Assembly: GCA_016199665.1 (NCBI GenBank)
Contig: JACQGG010000122.1
Location: 1 to 7,098 of the forward strand
Direction: 5' to 3'
DNA from: Acidobacteriota bacterium
Lineage (GTDB): Bacteria; Acidobacteriota; UBA6911; JACQSX01
Length of the DNA: 7,098 nucleotides
Below, piece after piece: positions 1 through 5,430 of the stretch; the first letter of the stretch is position 1, and each line of letters begins with the position of its first letter. A program made the position numbers and the translations under genes. The notes under the pieces were generated by a model, which saw only the letters and a list, made by a program, of their open reading frames with translations, ran no database searches and had not been told where the DNA came from.

Positions 1-11
1 ACCCAGCCCCT

Positions 12-824
12 TTATCGGGGCATTCTCGCCAGTAAGGTAAAAACGTTCTCCAGATTATTTGTGGCTTCCGCTTTTACAGGGCTGGAGCCCAGGTGAGGAA
101 TCATAATCCCCAACCGTGGATTCTCACTGAGCCCCGGACTCAATTCAAAGTCTGCGATGGTCTGTTCATTGTACAAGATGCGGGCGGATCTAAGAAAGAA
201 TGGATCCTGGCTTCTAACCGCGCGTCCGTCTTTTGCGAGGACGTAACCCGAGAGCATGGGATGGCGAAAAAGCAGGTTCATCTCGACGTTTTGGCCACGC
301 TGTTCAAAGCGCACGCGCAAAACATCCCGCGTCAGGCTGCGGTTCGGCTCCTGCCCGGTTCCACAACCCCCAATACCCACGCGGATGGGTTCAGAAACGC
401 CCAGCCACTTGCCGTGCAGAGAGCATTCAGCGATGGCTTTGATCCGGCTGTTTTTGGCCATCTTGATGGTGGCAACGACCTGGACCAAAGGAACGGCGGG
501 TGAAAAGGTCGCGACGTATTTCAGCGTGACCATGCTGTTTTCATCGAAGAGCACGAGCTTCCGAATATAGTGTCCGGGGTTGCCGAGCAGCGGCACACTA
601 ACCCGGACCTGAACTTCATTGGCCACTTCCACCAGCCGTGGCGCTTCAATTCTGGGCGTGTGTTCGCCATCGAAGCGGACCTGCACATCCTGTCGCAGCG
701 CCGAAAGCCGGCGGTCTGCTTGCTCAGGCGGTTCTGTTTTTCCCGGGGATTCTGCAATCACGGGCCCGCCGGCGGCCAGTACCAGCAGGAGGCTGCAACG
801 GATCAAAGAGAATTTCGAGAACAC
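12..824 (-). CDS. Fused SoxY-SoxZ sulfur carrier protein, exported
   Basis: This 270-residue protein is a periplasmic sulfur carrier of the fused SoxYZ type. Residues 1-24 form a signal peptide (basic start, hydrophobic core, cleavage likely after VIA24). Residues about 40-155 resemble SoxY and end in GIGGCGTG, with Cys154 in the position of the sulfur-binding cysteine of the SoxY GGCG arm. Residues about 163-270 resemble SoxZ, including the HPMLSGY segment at 188-194. In classical Sox systems SoxY and SoxZ are separate chains and the GGCGG arm is the SoxY C-terminus; here the arm is an internal linker. The family is related to the quinoprotein-dehydrogenase-associated SoxYZ-like carriers. 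The start is GTG at 824, chosen because AGGAG lies 8 nt upstream. The gene follows the transporter gene by 11 nt, so the two are probably co-translated. No other sox gene is visible, so the oxidising partner is unknown; one may lie beyond the left edge. The fold and family call is strong; the substrate is inferred. Confidence 0.87.
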   Translation of the reverse strand: MFSKFSLIRCSLLLVLAAGGPVIAESPGKTEPPEQADRRLSALRQDVQVRFDGEHTPRIEAPRLVEVANEVQVRVSVPLLGNPGHYIRKLVLFDENSMVTLKYVATFSPAVPLVQVVATIKMAKNSRIKAIAECSLHGKWLGVSEPIRVGIGGCGTGQEPNRSLTRDVLRVRFEQRGQNVEMNLLFRHPMLSGYVLAKDGRAVRSQDPFFLRSARILYNEQTIADFELSPGLSENPRLGIMIPHLGSSPVKAEATNNLENVFTLLARMPR

Positions 825-832
825 GATCCCCT

Positions 833-837
833 CTCCT
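833..837 (-). promoter_or_regulatory. Ribosome binding site of soxYZ overlapping the upstream stop codon
   Basis: The minus strand reads TAGGAGAGGGGATC directly before the GTG start at 824. AGGAG is 8 nt from the start and shares its first two bases with the TAG stop of the transporter gene. This supports GTG as the start and suggests translational coupling of the two genes. Confidence 0.75.
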
Positions 838-2065
838 ACAGGCTCACGAAGCGGCGCGATTTCTCATTCCAGGCGGCCCAGGCATACCAACCTAAAAGTA
901 ACCCCATCAGGCACCCCAGGGCAAGGGGCCAGCCGGTCAGGTCAGGCAGAAAAAAAGCTTGGCCCATCTCAGAAATCAGTTCTGAGCGCTCCAGATACCG
1001 GCGCGTGAGCGAAGAGGAAAGCGCGAAAGCCGCTAAGGCAAAGCCAAGCTTGATGTGACCCTCCGCTGCTCTCCACAAAGAGCCGGCCCCGCAGCCTCCT
1101 GCAAGAACCATCCCGACTCCAAAAACGCATCCGCCCCATAAGCTGCCCTGCCAGAAGGCGGGAAAGACAAAGGCGTCCAATGAACGCAGCCCCGAACTCT
1201 TGAGAATCGAGAAACCAAAGATGCAGAGACCCAAGGATAGAACCAGGGCGCGCGTCATCTCGCTATCGCCCGTCATGAAAGGCTCGCGAAAAGCACGCAC
1301 GGGACAGAAGCGCGAGCGCTGGAGGATCACTCCCAAGAGCAGGCCGAAAATCAATAGAACCCCTCGCTCCGGATAGCCGACCTGCGTATAGACAACGACA
1401 GCGAGGGCGACAGCGCATAAGCCAAAAGCGCCCAACCAGGGCTGCAGACTCCACCCTTCTCGAGGAGCGCTCAGAAACTCACGACCGGACGCTGAAAAGA
1501 ATCCTCCCAGATATTCCTGTTCCCAGCTCAAGCAGCGCAAGCCGACAAAGGCTCCTGCGAGAAGCCCCGCCAGCATGCTTAAGCCGGCAAGCGACAGGGC
1601 GGAGAGCGCGCTGTAAAAGCCTCCAATATTGCATCCCATGGCCAGAACGGCTCCCACCCCCATCAGTGCGCCTCCCACCAGACCATTGCCGAGGTCGAGC
1701 CCGGAAGCGATGCGCAAGGCAAATTGCCGGCTGAGGAGCGCCGAAACGACGGCCCCGGAAACCAGACCGGTATTCAGTACCGAGCCGGAATAAAACCAAG
1801 CGGGAACTGTTTCTGAAGCGATGGGCCAGCCCAATGCGTAAAAGATCCAGTCTCCCCAATTTCGCAAACCATCCGACGCACTCCAGGGTTTTTCGTAAGC
1901 AAAAAGCAAGATATTCACCATGGCCAAAAGCAAGGCTGCCGACCAGACGGAAAGAGGTTTTCGGAAGATCAGCTCAAAAATCTCCTTAGGGACGCCCATG
2001 GTGTTTTGGCTGATAGCCCCGCGTCGATCGCTGCTTCTGGTTGATTTGAGGCCAAGCGCGGTCAA
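836..2065 (-). CDS. YedE/YeeE-family sulfur-compound membrane transporter
   Basis: This polytopic inner-membrane protein belongs to the sulfur-transport (YeeE/YedE) family. Counted from the TTG at 2065 it has 409 residues, with about nine to eleven hydrophobic segments between residues 38 and 397. Two homologous halves each carry a cysteine motif: AMGCNIGG at 143-149 (Cys145) and AGGCGAG at 322-328 (Cys325). RSRFCPVRAF at 250-259 adds Cys254. As I recall it, E. coli YedE shows the same three sites at a similar length, so this is closer to YedE than to the shorter thiosulfate transporter YeeE/TsuA. In YeeE, conserved cysteines relay thiosulfate; equivalence of the cysteines here is inference. 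The SoxYZ carrier gene downstream favours a thiosulfate or related sulfur substrate, although YedE is also linked to selenium metabolism. The start is uncertain: neither TTG at 2065 nor ATG at 1999 (387 residues) has a clear ribosome site, and the first 22 residues are polar and dispensable to the fold. Confidence 0.88.
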   Translation of the reverse strand: MTALGLKSTRSSDRRGAISQNTMGVPKEIFELIFRKPLSVWSAALLLAMVNILLFAYEKPWSASDGLRNWGDWIFYALGWPIASETVPAWFYSGSVLNTGLVSGAVVSALLSRQFALRIASGLDLGNGLVGGALMGVGAVLAMGCNIGGFYSALSALSLAGLSMLAGLLAGAFVGLRCLSWEQEYLGGFFSASGREFLSAPREGWSLQPWLGAFGLCAVALAVVVYTQVGYPERGVLLIFGLLLGVILQRSRFCPVRAFREPFMTGDSEMTRALVLSLGLCIFGFSILKSSGLRSLDAFVFPAFWQGSLWGGCVFGVGMVLAGGCGAGSLWRAAEGHIKLGFALAAFALSSSLTRRYLERSELISEMGQAFFLPDLTGWPLALGCLMGLLLGWYAWAAWNEKSRRFVSL

Positions 2066-2072
2066 CGCGGCA

Positions 2073-2090
2073 CAAATATTATTCTAAAGT
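2073..2090 (-). promoter_or_regulatory. Weak candidate promoter for the transporter-soxYZ pair
   Basis: An AT-rich patch interrupts GC-rich sequence; the minus strand reads CTTTAGAATAATATTTG just upstream of the transporter. TAGAAT or TAATAT could serve as a -10 box, but I find no good -35 at normal spacing. If used, transcription would begin close to the TTG at 2065, which would favour the internal ATG at 1999 as the true start. Confidence 0.25.
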
Positions 2091-2149
2091 TGACCTTCCG
2101 AAATCCGGTTCCAGGCGCCGGCAGGCCGCCGCCCGTGCTTCCCCCGCAG

Positions 2150-2172
2150 ACTCCGGGTGGTTCCGCCGGAGT
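2150..2172 (-). other. 7-bp stem-loop downstream of the oxidoreductase gene
   Basis: ACTCCGG at 2150-2156 pairs perfectly with CCGGAGT at 2166-2172 around a 9-nt loop, starting 10 nt after the stop codon of the preceding minus-strand gene. No T-run follows on the minus strand, so it is not a canonical intrinsic terminator. It could protect a 3' end or simply be GC-rich chance pairing. Confidence 0.3.
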
Positions 2173-2182
2173 GCCGTGGGGT

Positions 2183-2584
2183 CTACTCCATCGCGGAAAC
2201 GTGCTCCGGCAGGATCTTGTAGAGAACCCGCACTTCACCGGGGCTTGCATAGGGATATTTGTCAACCCCCAGGTATTTCTTTGCCATCTTGTCGATGTGT
2301 TCCGAAGCCTTTTCTTCAGTGATCTCTACGATGCGGCCCCGAATCTGAAAGTAACGATACGGGTTGTCCGGGTCCATGATTGACAGCGCCACACGCGGAT
2401 CGCGGCGCATGTTTCGATCTTTTTGCCGCCCGCGCGCTGAGTTGACGATCACGCACTTCCCGTCGAAATCGCACCACACTGGTGTGACCTGCGGGCTTCC
2501 GTCCCGCATCACGGTGGCCAAACTGCCGAACGCTCGCTTGCTGAACAAGTCCAGATATTTTTCATCGATCTTGTCGGTTGACAT
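2183..2584 (-). CDS. PPOX-fold F420-dependent oxidoreductase (FDOR-B-like)
   Basis: This 133-residue protein belongs to the split-beta-barrel flavin/deazaflavin oxidoreductase family (pyridoxamine-phosphate-oxidase fold). These are small dimeric cytoplasmic enzymes that bind F420, FMN or heme between subunits. Visible hallmarks are LATVMRDGSPQVTPVW at 22-37, the RGRQKDRNMRRDPRVALS stretch at 51-68, the DPDNPYRYFQIRGR strand at 71-84, and a C-terminal KKYLG...YP segment. The arrangement matches PPOX-class F420-dependent proteins. The gene sits directly behind cofD-cofC-cofE, which makes F420 the most likely cofactor, though the physiological substrate cannot be told. I start it at ATG 2584 because GGAGG lies 8 nt upstream; the ATG at 2599 would add five residues (MEATR) with no ribosome site. 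It follows cofE by 80 nt, so it may be the last gene of that operon. An FMN-binding or non-catalytic relative remains possible. Confidence 0.85.
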   Translation of the reverse strand: MSTDKIDEKYLDLFSKRAFGSLATVMRDGSPQVTPVWCDFDGKCVIVNSARGRQKDRNMRRDPRVALSIMDPDNPYRYFQIRGRIVEITEEKASEHIDKMAKKYLGVDKYPYASPGEVRVLYKILPEHVSAME

Positions 2585-2592
2585 GCGGGTTG

Positions 2593-2597
2593 CCTCC
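2593..2597 (-). promoter_or_regulatory. Ribosome binding site deciding the oxidoreductase start
   Basis: The minus strand reads GGAGG followed by 8 nt (CAACCCGC) and the ATG at 2584. The upstream in-frame ATG at 2599 is preceded by AT-rich sequence without a purine-rich site, so 2584 is preferred. Confidence 0.75.
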
Positions 2598-2664
2598 ATC
2601 GATTTTGAAATGCTGCATGGGTCGTTTTTTCACGGCTTGGAAGCCGCCTCACCCCGTCCATAGG

Positions 2665-3420
2665 TTAACGGAATAAATCCTCATCTCCGGGTCGGATCAT
2701 ACGCCGTCCTGTGCCTTCCGCGCGAGGATAATTGAAGCCCCGGACAAGAGCCACCGGGATTTGTGCCGTCTTGCCCATGACCAGTTCGGCGGCTGAGGCC
2801 AATTCATCGGCGGCGGCGATCAGCGTCGCTTCAAGTCTGCACCCGAACGCGTCGCTGTGCCCGCGATAATCCATGAAAGGATCCATGCCGGATACCCCCA
2901 GTGCCACGTTGACCAGTCCTTGCCGCCAGGGACGGCCGAACGTATCGCACACAATTACGGCCAATGGAACCCGAAACTGTCTTTCCAGCGCAACCCGGAG
3001 CTCCGCGGCGGAACGATCCGGGTCTTCGGGTAACAGAGTCACACTCCCCGGTGGAACATTTGAGGCATCCACTCCGGCATTTGCGCACACGAAGCCCTGG
3101 GCCGTCTCCGCGATGAGTATTCCACGGTCCATCCTGACCAGACGTCTGGATTGGCCAAGAATCACTTCCACAACCGCCGCTTCTTTCCCGTGAGCCTCTG
3201 CCCACGATCGCGCCAGCGGAGACGGATCGACCGTCTCCAGGCGTACCAGCCTTCCTTCCGCCTTGGATACGATCTTCTGAGCGACAACGAAGATGTCTTT
3301 CTGCTTGACGCCAATTCCGTGGGAGCGCACCGCCGCGGCGATCAATTCATCCAGACGACTGCCGGCCGCTACCTCAGGAAGGCCTGGAATGCCGATAATT
3401 TGCAGTTCAGTGGAGCGCAT
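2665..3420 (-). CDS. cofE: Coenzyme F420-0:L-glutamate ligase
   Basis: CofE adds L-glutamate residues to F420-0 using GTP, completing the polyglutamate tail of coenzyme F420 in the cytoplasm. The 251-residue chain shows the family signatures in order: IPGLPEVAAGSRLDELI at 11-27, AQKIVSKAEGR at 47-57, VCANAGVDASNVPPG at 111-125, CDTFGRPWRQG at 158-168, and ADELASAAELVMGK at 204-217. In the archaeal structure an aspartate in the AGVD motif and the DT pair bind metal; Asp118, Asp159 and Thr160 match. The length equals that of archaeal CofE. Actinobacterial FbiB carries an extra C-terminal nitroreductase-like domain that is absent here. Its ATG directly follows the cofC stop (TGAATG on the minus strand), with only a weak ribosome site, so it is probably translated by coupling. 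Identification is firm; the glutamate tail length cannot be predicted. Confidence 0.95.
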   Translation of the reverse strand: MRSTELQIIGIPGLPEVAAGSRLDELIAAAVRSHGIGVKQKDIFVVAQKIVSKAEGRLVRLETVDPSPLARSWAEAHGKEAAVVEVILGQSRRLVRMDRGILIAETAQGFVCANAGVDASNVPPGSVTLLPEDPDRSAAELRVALERQFRVPLAVIVCDTFGRPWRQGLVNVALGVSGMDPFMDYRGHSDAFGCRLEATLIAAADELASAAELVMGKTAQIPVALVRGFNYPRAEGTGRRMIRPGDEDLFR

Positions 3421-4074
3421 TCAAGTCTTAGCCCGTCTTACGATGCCGATCTGTTCGAGAACCTGAAGGGTCAAAGTTCCATGCCCCCTCTCCAAGAACT
3501 CGAACAGGTCGGCGGCCTCGTCCAGATCAAGCGAGATGCGAGTGTTTTCTACTACCGTCAGCGACGCGCCCGCCCGTTCGGCTTCCTGGTGGTGAAGCAA
3601 AAAGCTATTTTTTCCGAAACGGGACGGAAAAATGTCCGGCGGTCTTCTCAGCAGCGCATTGGTTCCGGTTCGATCCCGGGAGGGCACAAGCAAAGCCGCG
3701 GGCGGGATCGTCCCGGCATGCAGCAAAAGATCTAGATCTTCCGCCTGAACCAGCGGGATGTCTGCAGGGACTCGCAAGACTGCCTGAACTCCCTGTCCGC
3801 GCAAGATGGACGACGCCCTGTCGACGGAATCGCTCTCGGAAGTTTGCTGCCGCTCCATCAACACGTCCCAACCTTGAGCGGCGGCGTAGCTTCTCATCCA
3901 CGGATCGCAAGTCACCACCACGATACGGTCTGCCGCCTTGGATTGGTTGAGAGCCCCGGTCACGTCCTTCAACATCGCGCGAAACAGCTCCCTGCGCTCC
4001 GGCCCGGACAGCAGCGGCGCCAGACGCTGTTTGACGTTGGAGAGATCTTTGACCGGCAGGAGTATCGCCTTCAT
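3421..4074 (-). CDS. cofC: Phospholactate/PEP guanylyltransferase of F420 synthesis
   Basis: CofC (FbiD in mycobacteria) is a nucleotidyltransferase that joins GMP from GTP to a three-carbon phospho-acid. The product, LPPG or an analogue, is unstable and is handed to CofD. The 217-residue protein has the expected Rossmann-like pattern: LLPVKDLSNVKQRLAPLLS at 5-23 (nucleotide binding), RVPADIPL at 101-108 with the metal-binding PAD, PSRDRTGTNALL at 131-142, FGKNSFLLHHQEA at 153-165, and SLDLDEAADL at 181-190. Its ATG overlaps the cofD TGA by 4 nt and its stop abuts cofE, giving a tightly coupled block. The substrate differs between lineages: 2-phospholactate in archaea, phosphoenolpyruvate in mycobacteria, 3-phosphoglycerate in one Paraburkholderia. 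I cannot assign it from sequence alone. The family call is firm. Confidence 0.93.
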   Translation of the reverse strand: MKAILLPVKDLSNVKQRLAPLLSGPERRELFRAMLKDVTGALNQSKAADRIVVVTCDPWMRSYAAAQGWDVLMERQQTSESDSVDRASSILRGQGVQAVLRVPADIPLVQAEDLDLLLHAGTIPPAALLVPSRDRTGTNALLRRPPDIFPSRFGKNSFLLHHQEAERAGASLTVVENTRISLDLDEAADLFEFLERGHGTLTLQVLEQIGIVRRAKT

Positions 4075-4991
4075 ACCGATTCTAGGAGCTGGCGCGCCAG
4101 CTCTACTTTGTCTTCCAGCGTGTTCATCAGCGTGTTCGCGGCGACCGCTTTCATTCCCAGCGCTTCGATATCCTCAATCAGATTGAAATCCTGGCGGTCC
4201 AGGACAAATACGTCCAAGAAATCACAGTACAGGTCCGCCACGGCCCGGGCCGAGACGGGGTGGCCCATCTGTCGCAGCATGTTTGCCGTGGGTCCCTTGA
4301 GTGCTCTTCCCGCCACTATGGGGCTCACGGCGATGACGCGTGCGGCCGTCTGTCTCAGGAAATGCCGGATGCCTGGAACTGCAAGAATCGGACCGATGCT
4401 GATAAAAGGATTGCTCGGGCAGATCACGACCGCTTCGGCCGCCATAATAAGTTCTTCGATCCCAGGCGAAGGCTGAGCGGCGCCCATGTTTGAATAGCGG
4501 AAAGCCCGCACTACCGGCCGGCATCTCTCACGCACGAAGTATTCCTGCAGATGCAGCACTGCGTCGTCCGTCACAACTTCGGTTGGCGTATACGCGTCGG
4601 TCATCGGAATCAGCCGGGGAGTGACCGACAAGGCTCTGCATATGCGCTGTGTCACCTCCGAAAGTGAGAGGCCCTGTCTGAGTAGCTGGCTGCGCCACAG
4701 GTGAGTTGCCAAATCCCGGTCTCCCAACCTGAACCACGTCTCAGCGCCATAGTCTGCGAGAGTGGTCAGACAATTGAAGGTGTCGCCGTGGATCCCCCAT
4801 CCTGTCTGTGGATTGACCCTGCCCGACAGCGTGTAAGCAACCGTATCCAGGTCAGGGCAGATGCGCAGGCCGAACAATTCAATGTCATCGCCGGTATTGA
4901 CGATTACTGCAAGTTTTTCCGATGGAACAACGTGGGCCAATCCCAATACAAGTTTGGCGGCTCCAGTTCCTCCAGCAAGCGTCACAATCAT
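4071..4991 (-). CDS. cofD: 2-phospho-L-lactate (or PEP) transferase to FO, CofD
   Basis: CofD (FbiA in mycobacteria) transfers the phospho-three-carbon group from the CofC product to the deazaflavin FO, giving F420-0 or dehydro-F420-0 and GMP. Counting from the ATG at 4991 the protein has 306 residues, the usual family size. Signatures are MIVTLAGGTGAAK at 1-13, VNTGDD at 31-36, the RICPDLDTVAYTLSG segment at 43-57, GWGIHGDTF at 64-72, RLGDRDLATH at 88-97, CPSNPFISI at 191-199, and SPIVAGRALKGP at 223-234. The GGTG, NTGDD and LGDRD elements line the nucleotide and metal site in known CofD structures. I chose 4991 because family members begin at MIVxLAGGTGAAK; an ATG at 5039 would add 16 residues lacking family similarity. 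Neither start has a good ribosome site. This is the first gene of the F420 block, and the TATAAT at 5138-5143 may drive it. Confidence 0.94.
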   Translation of the reverse strand: MIVTLAGGTGAAKLVLGLAHVVPSEKLAVIVNTGDDIELFGLRICPDLDTVAYTLSGRVNPQTGWGIHGDTFNCLTTLADYGAETWFRLGDRDLATHLWRSQLLRQGLSLSEVTQRICRALSVTPRLIPMTDAYTPTEVVTDDAVLHLQEYFVRERCRPVVRAFRYSNMGAAQPSPGIEELIMAAEAVVICPSNPFISIGPILAVPGIRHFLRQTAARVIAVSPIVAGRALKGPTANMLRQMGHPVSARAVADLYCDFLDVFVLDRQDFNLIEDIEALGMKAVAANTLMNTLEDKVELARQLLESV

Positions 4992-5137
4992 CGTTGTCTG
5001 CAAGGAGCGATCGGTGCGATTTACTGTTTGGCAACGCATTCTGGCAGGCGACTCAGGAACGAGTCCTCAAACTTAGACTGCCGGTTTCCCCAGACGCTGC
5101 GCTGATTGTTATTCCGAGGCTCTGAACAAGAGTGCAG

Positions 5138-5143
5138 ATTATA
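5138..5143 (-). promoter_or_regulatory. Candidate -10 box for the F420 operon
   Basis: The minus strand has a perfect TATAAT about 147 nt upstream of the cofD start at 4991, inside an AT-rich patch of otherwise GC-rich sequence. No convincing -35 box is found at 15-19 nt spacing, and the box is not an extended -10. It would give a leader of roughly 140 nt. Confidence 0.35.
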
Positions 5144-5195
5144 TAGTATGTTCTGCCTCAAATCCGAGCGGCTTTGTGCGTCCGCGCCCAAGAGT

Positions 5196-5204
5196 TGATA
5201 TAAT
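5196..5204 (+). promoter_or_regulatory. Extended -10 promoter (TGATATAAT)
   Basis: TGATATAAT is a perfect TATAAT hexamer with the TGn extension. The -35 region is weak (TTGTGC at 5174-5179, 19-nt spacing), which is common for extended -10 promoters. Transcription would begin near 5211, just ahead of GAGG (5216-5219) and the ATG at 5228, so it appears to serve the small broken frame there. Confidence 0.5.
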
Positions 5205-5215
5205 TTGCCGGCGTT

Positions 5216-5219
5216 GAGG
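5216..5219 (+). promoter_or_regulatory. Ribosome binding site of the small frame at 5228
   Basis: GAGG is followed by 8 nt (TCTCCAAA) and then ATG. The spacing is normal, and the site lies just downstream of the extended -10 box, which argues that this start was once, or still is, translated. Confidence 0.45.
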
Positions 5220-5227
5220 TCTCCAAA

Positions 5228-5375
5228 ATGCGCGCCGCGGAATTCTGGAGGACCGTAGTGGCAGATGGCTCGGCTGCCCTGGAAAAGCTTCTCGCGTCAC
5301 TGGAACAGAATGCTTGAGGCCTATCCTGAACTCCGGTCCAAAGTGCCTCCCGAGCTCCTCTCTCGCCTGTTTTGA
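5228..5375 (+). pseudogene. Remnant of a small gene, possibly a nucleotidyltransferase-like protein
   Basis: From the ATG at 5228 a 29-codon frame reads MRAAEFWRTVVADGSAALEK and ends in LLASLEQNA at TGA 5315-5317. One frame over, from 5307, it continues as RMLEAYPELRSKVPPELL and then SRLF, stopping at TGA 5373-5375. Both pieces are helical and protein-like. The first resembles, from memory, the N-terminus of a family of bacterial nucleotidyltransferase-like proteins (FW-x-x-V-x-D-G...ALEKLLxxLE). The second resembles the C-terminal helix of such proteins (RxLEAYPEL). The simplest reading is an internal deletion with a frame shift that fused the two ends. The start has a good ribosome site and an extended -10 promoter, so a short peptide may still be made. 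Alternatives are a real 29-residue peptide gene or chance. The family assignment is inference and uncertain. Confidence 0.42.
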
Positions 5376-5401
5376 TTTGGACTTTCCGATTAGCATAAAA
5401 T
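5372..5401 (+). promoter_or_regulatory. Sigma70-like promoter of the gene starting at 5431
   Basis: TTGATT at 5372-5377 (TTGA matching the -35 consensus) is separated by 18 nt from TAAAAT at 5396-5401 (five of six matches to TATAAT). Transcription would start near 5408, giving a leader of about 23 nt that contains the strong ribosome site. The -35 box overlaps the end of the gene remnant. Confidence 0.5.
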
Positions 5402-5417
5402 TAGGACTGAGAAGACC

Positions 5418-5428
5418 GGAGGAGGGAG
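5418..5428 (+). promoter_or_regulatory. Strong ribosome binding site for the exported heme-c gene
   Basis: GGAGGAGGGAG lies 2 nt before the ATG at 5431; its GGAGG core is 8 nt from that ATG. The purine-rich tract is long enough to serve either the ATG at 5431 or the in-frame ATG at 5437. This is what fixes the start of the large plus-strand gene. Confidence 0.75.
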
Positions 5429-5430
5429 AC

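Noticed and set aside
6..21. GCCCC/GGGGC hairpin at the soxYZ stop codon, possible terminator
   Set aside because: The stem is only 5 bp, contains the stop codon in its loop, and no T-run follows on the minus strand within the window.
570..1058. Plus-strand frame of 162 codons across soxYZ and the transporter
   Set aside because: It spans the junction of two real minus-strand genes and has low-complexity basic composition.
2062..2265. Minus-strand 67-codon frame between the oxidoreductase and transporter
   Set aside because: It overlaps the oxidoreductase 3' end in another frame and shows Pro/Gly-rich random composition with no ribosome site.
2633..2646. CGGCTT/AAGCCG hairpin between cofE and the oxidoreductase, possible terminator
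   Set aside because: The T-run lies on the wrong side: on the minus strand the stem is followed by A residues, and on the plus strand the T-run precedes the stem.
3151..3735. Plus-strand frame of 194 codons across cofE and cofC
   Set aside because: Antisense to conserved family motifs in both genes; no protein-like signature.
3844..4476. Plus-strand frame of 210 codons across cofC and cofD
   Set aside because: It overlaps two firmly identified minus-strand genes, is rich in Ser, Arg and Ala without domain signal, and has no credible start context.
5050..5065. GACTC/GAGTC hairpin in the cofD leader, possible riboswitch element
   Set aside because: A lone 5-bp stem without surrounding conserved structure or an expression platform is expected by chance.
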